Source: JARRQJ01 sp963810615 | Lineage (GTDB): Bacteria; Pseudomonadota; Gammaproteobacteria; DRLM01 | Length of the DNA: 64,000 bases | Direction: 5' to 3' | Assembly (NCBI GenBank): GCA_963810615.1 | Contig: CAWEOA010000007.1 | Span: 310,001 to 374,000, forward strand | Shown here: positions 61,667 through 64,000 of the stretch, in pieces | Layout of the letters: the number at the start of each line of letters is the position of its first letter | Position numbering within the stretch: the stretch's first letter is position 1 | Made by a program: the position numbers and the translations under genes | Notes under the pieces: model-generated | Told to the model about the DNA's origin: nothing | The model's input: only the letters and a program-made list of their open reading frames with translations | Database searches by the model: none

Positions 61667-62869
61667 ATGAAGATTGCTTTCTTTCTTGGCTCTGTTGATA
61701 TTAGCGGTGGGTCATATGTAATTTATCAACACGCTTTGTATCTAAAGAGGAAGGGGCACAATGTTACCATTGTTGCCTTATACCCGTATAAGGTTCAACA
61801 ATTGCAATGGCATCCCGCTACTCATGAGCTCCGTATTCTTCCTCTGGCCGATGTTGGGCAGGAGCGGTTTGATCTTGTGTTTGCCACATGGTGGAAAACT
61901 GCGCTTGAATTGCATCGGATAAATGCCTATCAATACGCATATTTCGTGCAATCTATTGAATCTCGCTTCTACCCAGAAAGTGAGGCCCCGTTGCGGAAAC
62001 TCGTAGATAGTACATATATACTTCCCTTGCCGGGTATTACAGAGGCAGTGTGGATACGGGATTTTATGGAGCGAGAGTTTGGCCATAGATATAGATTGGC
62101 GCGTAACGGTATACGTAAAGATATATATACCAAAAATGGGCCGTCAGACATCTCTTTCATGGGGAAAAACGGATTACGTGTCCTGGTAGAGGGGCCTTTC
62201 GGGGTATTTTTCAAGAATGTGGGCCGAACAATAAAATTAGTACGTAGAGCGAAACCCGATGATATATGGCTCCTGACATCATCTGATATACCATGGTATC
62301 CGCACGTTGGGCGGGTATACTCTCGGATACCGATTGATAGGGTGCCAGGAGTTTATCGTGCTTGTGACGTTCTGGTGAAGCTGAGTTACGTGGAGGGGAT
62401 GTTTGGGCCGCCATTAGAGATCTTTCATTGTGGTGGAACGGCCATCGTGTACGATGTGTCAGGGCATGATGAGTATATCGTTAATGATTATAACGCATTG
62501 GTTGTTAAGCGCGATGATGAAGATGGAGTCGTGAATGCAATCAAAAGGCTGCGTAATGATCCTGAGTTGCTAGAAAAACTGAAGGAAGGTGCGCAGCAAA
62601 CCGCTAATGCGTGGCCTGATTGGAGTGAATCTTCGTTTAACTTTCTTGCTGGAATAGAGGATATAATGAATGAACCTGCCGTTGATCGTGATTTTCTAGA
62701 GATGTGTAACCAGAGCGCTTTGATGACTTATTCGGAGGAGGAGGAAAATCGTATTGCAGCGAATCCCGGTATAAAAGTGCGTTACAAGTTGGATGCTATG
62801 TTAGATAAGATTCCGCAAGGATTGGCGCGTTCATTGCGATTCGGCCGTTATATTCTTGAAGGTTTGTGA
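61667..62869 (+). CDS. Family 4-like glycosyltransferase
   Basis: GT-B glycosyltransferase of 400 residues. The N-terminal half starts MKIAFFLGSVDISGGSYVIY, a typical acceptor-domain opening with a GG turn. The C-terminal domain has VLVEGPFGVFFKNV, LVKLSYVEGMFGPPLEIFHC and GGTAIVYDVSGHDEYI, DYNALVV, the E-x7-E type donor-binding region. It is of the kind found in rhamnan-type loci (WsaF-like). ATG 61667 lies 20 bases after the degraded membrane gene. Intact and AT-rich. The sugar donor cannot be told; dTDP-rhamnose or GDP-sugars are made in the window. Confidence 0.8.
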   Translation: MKIAFFLGSVDISGGSYVIYQHALYLKRKGHNVTIVALYPYKVQQLQWHPATHELRILPLADVGQERFDLVFATWWKTALELHRINAYQYAYFVQSIESRFYPESEAPLRKLVDSTYILPLPGITEAVWIRDFMEREFGHRYRLARNGIRKDIYTKNGPSDISFMGKNGLRVLVEGPFGVFFKNVGRTIKLVRRAKPDDIWLLTSSDIPWYPHVGRVYSRIPIDRVPGVYRACDVLVKLSYVEGMFGPPLEIFHCGGTAIVYDVSGHDEYIVNDYNALVVKRDDEDGVVNAIKRLRNDPELLEKLKEGAQQTANAWPDWSESSFNFLAGIEDIMNEPAVDRDFLEMCNQSALMTYSEEEENRIAANPGIKVRYKLDAMLDKIPQGLARSLRFGRYILEGL

Positions 62870-62927
62870 TGATAGTTTAATAAAGGTTTCTCCACCCCAT
62901 TGTGAGACCTCAAATCAGAGTTTATAG

Positions 62928-63878
62928 ATGTCTGCAAGATTCAGTGAAGTCCAAAGCATGGCTGATGATGTTATTGGAGTAGTGGTTAGCTACCAACCCG
63001 ACTTAATAGCACTTGGAGAATTGGTTAATGCGCTATTGCCGCAAGTGCTTATGTTGATCATTGTCGACAATGGGTCTAGTGTTGATATTGCCAATTGGAG
63101 TAGTAACCATTTTGGCGGCAAAGTTGTTGTCATTCCCTTGGATTTAAATAGAGGAGTTGCTACTGCCCAGAATGTTGGTATTTGTTGGGCACGCAACCAA
63201 AATGCACGCTATGTTGTACTGCTTGATCAGGATAGTGTGCCTGCTCCAGATATGGTTTCACAATTACGTAAGGTGGCCGAAACGAAGTTTGCAGCAGGAT
63301 ATGCGGTGGCGGGTGTTGGTCCACGCTACTTAGACGAGCGTCAAAATAATCCACCCCCATTTATTCAGGTAGTTGGTGTGATGGTGAAACGTCAACCCTG
63401 TGAATATTCATATTCTGTCGTCGAAGTCGATTATCTGGTTGCTTCAGGATGCTTGATTCCTCTGGCAACATTAGATGTTGTAGGTGAAATGCAAGAGGAG
63501 CTGTTTATTGATTATGTTGATGTCGAATGGGGGCTGCGCGCAAAACATCTCGGGTTTCAATGTTTTGGTGTATGCGCAGCCACTATGCGCCATAGTCTGG
63601 GGGATGCACCAATTAAATTTCTTGGAAAGATGCGTCCATCACGAAAGCCGTTGCGCCATTACTATCTCTTTCGTAATGCCATTTGGCTTTATCGTCAGAG
63701 TTGGATTCCTTTCCACTGGAAGTGTGCAGATGGTTGGCGCTTATTTTTAAAATATGTTTTCTATTCGCTATTTGCAAAGCCCAGACTTAAGCACTTAGTT
63801 ATGATGACCCGTGGGATAATAGATGGAGTGCGGGGCAGGATGGGACCTGCCATTCTAGATTCGGTAGAGGGAGCGTAA
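62928..63878 (+). CDS. Rhamnosyltransferase, RfbF-like family 2
   Basis: GT-A glycosyltransferase of 316 residues (306 if ATG 62958 is used). IGVVVSYQPDLIALGELVNA, IVDNGSSVDIANW, LDLNRGVATAQNVGICWA and YVVLLDQDSVPAPDMV with a DxD-type site, then SGCLIPLATLDVVGEMQEEL, DYVDVEWGLRAKHLGF and HYYLFRNAIWLYRQ follow the RfbF rhamnosyltransferase pattern. It would use dTDP-rhamnose from the rfbBDCA products. Intact; last complete gene of the window. Confidence 0.85.
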   Translation: MSARFSEVQSMADDVIGVVVSYQPDLIALGELVNALLPQVLMLIIVDNGSSVDIANWSSNHFGGKVVVIPLDLNRGVATAQNVGICWARNQNARYVVLLDQDSVPAPDMVSQLRKVAETKFAAGYAVAGVGPRYLDERQNNPPPFIQVVGVMVKRQPCEYSYSVVEVDYLVASGCLIPLATLDVVGEMQEELFIDYVDVEWGLRAKHLGFQCFGVCAATMRHSLGDAPIKFLGKMRPSRKPLRHYYLFRNAIWLYRQSWIPFHWKCADGWRLFLKYVFYSLFAKPRLKHLVMMTRGIIDGVRGRMGPAILDSVEGA

Positions 63879-64000
63879 GAGCAGAGATTTTCTATGTTGG
63901 TAACTTTTTTAATTGTTGTTTTATGATGATGTTATTCAGTTATACGTGCTCATGACTGGAAGGTTCGCGCTTACTGGGATGGTGGTCACGAAAGCTAGGT
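63879..64000. other. Window end, no gene supported
   Basis: ATG 63895 opens MLVTFLIVVL and stops at once. The AT-rich sequence could be the damaged start of another membrane-protein gene continuing past the window. Confidence 0.3.

Overview
The window looks like a gammaproteobacterial chromosome. From 0.1 to 21.8 kb it carries the gene order known from Pseudomonas aeruginosa PA3172-PA3161: mupP-ubiG-mtaD, then mtnA-gyrA-serC-pheA-(tyrA-aroA)-cmk-rpsA-ihfB. Here serA and a type I-beta DAHP synthase gene are inserted, tyrA and aroA are separate, and hisC is absent. The lapA-lapB-pyrF trio that follows is arranged as in E. coli. I cannot name the genus. No tRNA, rRNA, CRISPR array or transposase was found.

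Region by region. (1) 0.1-21.8 kb: GC-rich housekeeping genes for muropeptide recycling, ubiquinone, methylthioadenosine salvage, gyrase, serine and aromatic amino acids, CMP kinase, ribosomal protein S1, IHF-beta, LPS assembly control and OMP decarboxylase. All are intact. (2) 21.8-27.4 kb: a ComEA-like gene, about 1.5 kb holding repeats and a duplicated terminator-ended sequence (candidate paired sRNAs), a Wzi-like outer-membrane protein and a MntA-HepT toxin-antitoxin pair. (3) 27.4-41.7 kb: a Wzx/Wzy/Wzz/Wza-type polysaccharide locus, mostly AT-rich. Many of its genes are frameshifted: the SLBB export protein, two tandem wzz copies, a glycosyltransferase, wzy, a wcaI-like glycosyltransferase and gmd. 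(4) 42.4-50.7 kb: GC-rich, intact priming and nucleotide-sugar genes (wcaJ-like, manC, rfbB, rfbD, rfbC, rfbA). (5) 51.0-63.9 kb: AT-rich again, with a MarR-type EPS regulator, an ABC exporter (wzm, wzt with a C-terminal extension), a methyltransferase with a 28-residue-repeat coiled coil, a HAD-like protein, a decayed gtrB/gtrA/membrane-protein module, and two glycosyltransferases including an RfbF-like rhamnosyltransferase.

How it fits together. ManC, Gmd and Fcl would make GDP-mannose and GDP-fucose, and RfbABCD would make dTDP-rhamnose. WcaJ would prime undecaprenyl phosphate. The chain could be exported either by the flippase/polymerase set, which is largely broken, or by the Wzm/Wzt set, which is intact. 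The contrast suggests the polymerase route is decaying while the ABC route is kept. The polysaccharide locus sits downstream of ihfB, as the O-antigen locus does in P. aeruginosa.

Intergenic DNA is unusually rich in dispersed repeats. Family A is a palindrome with GTCATTCCGG ends. Family B has GTCATTTCGAG ends. Family C has CCCTCACCCCAACCCTCT and the core AAAGGGCATAAATCCC. Family D starts TAGAACCTATCTCAAAAT. Family E has CCTCCCCTTGAAGGGGAGG. Several are joined in a fixed order into larger composites.
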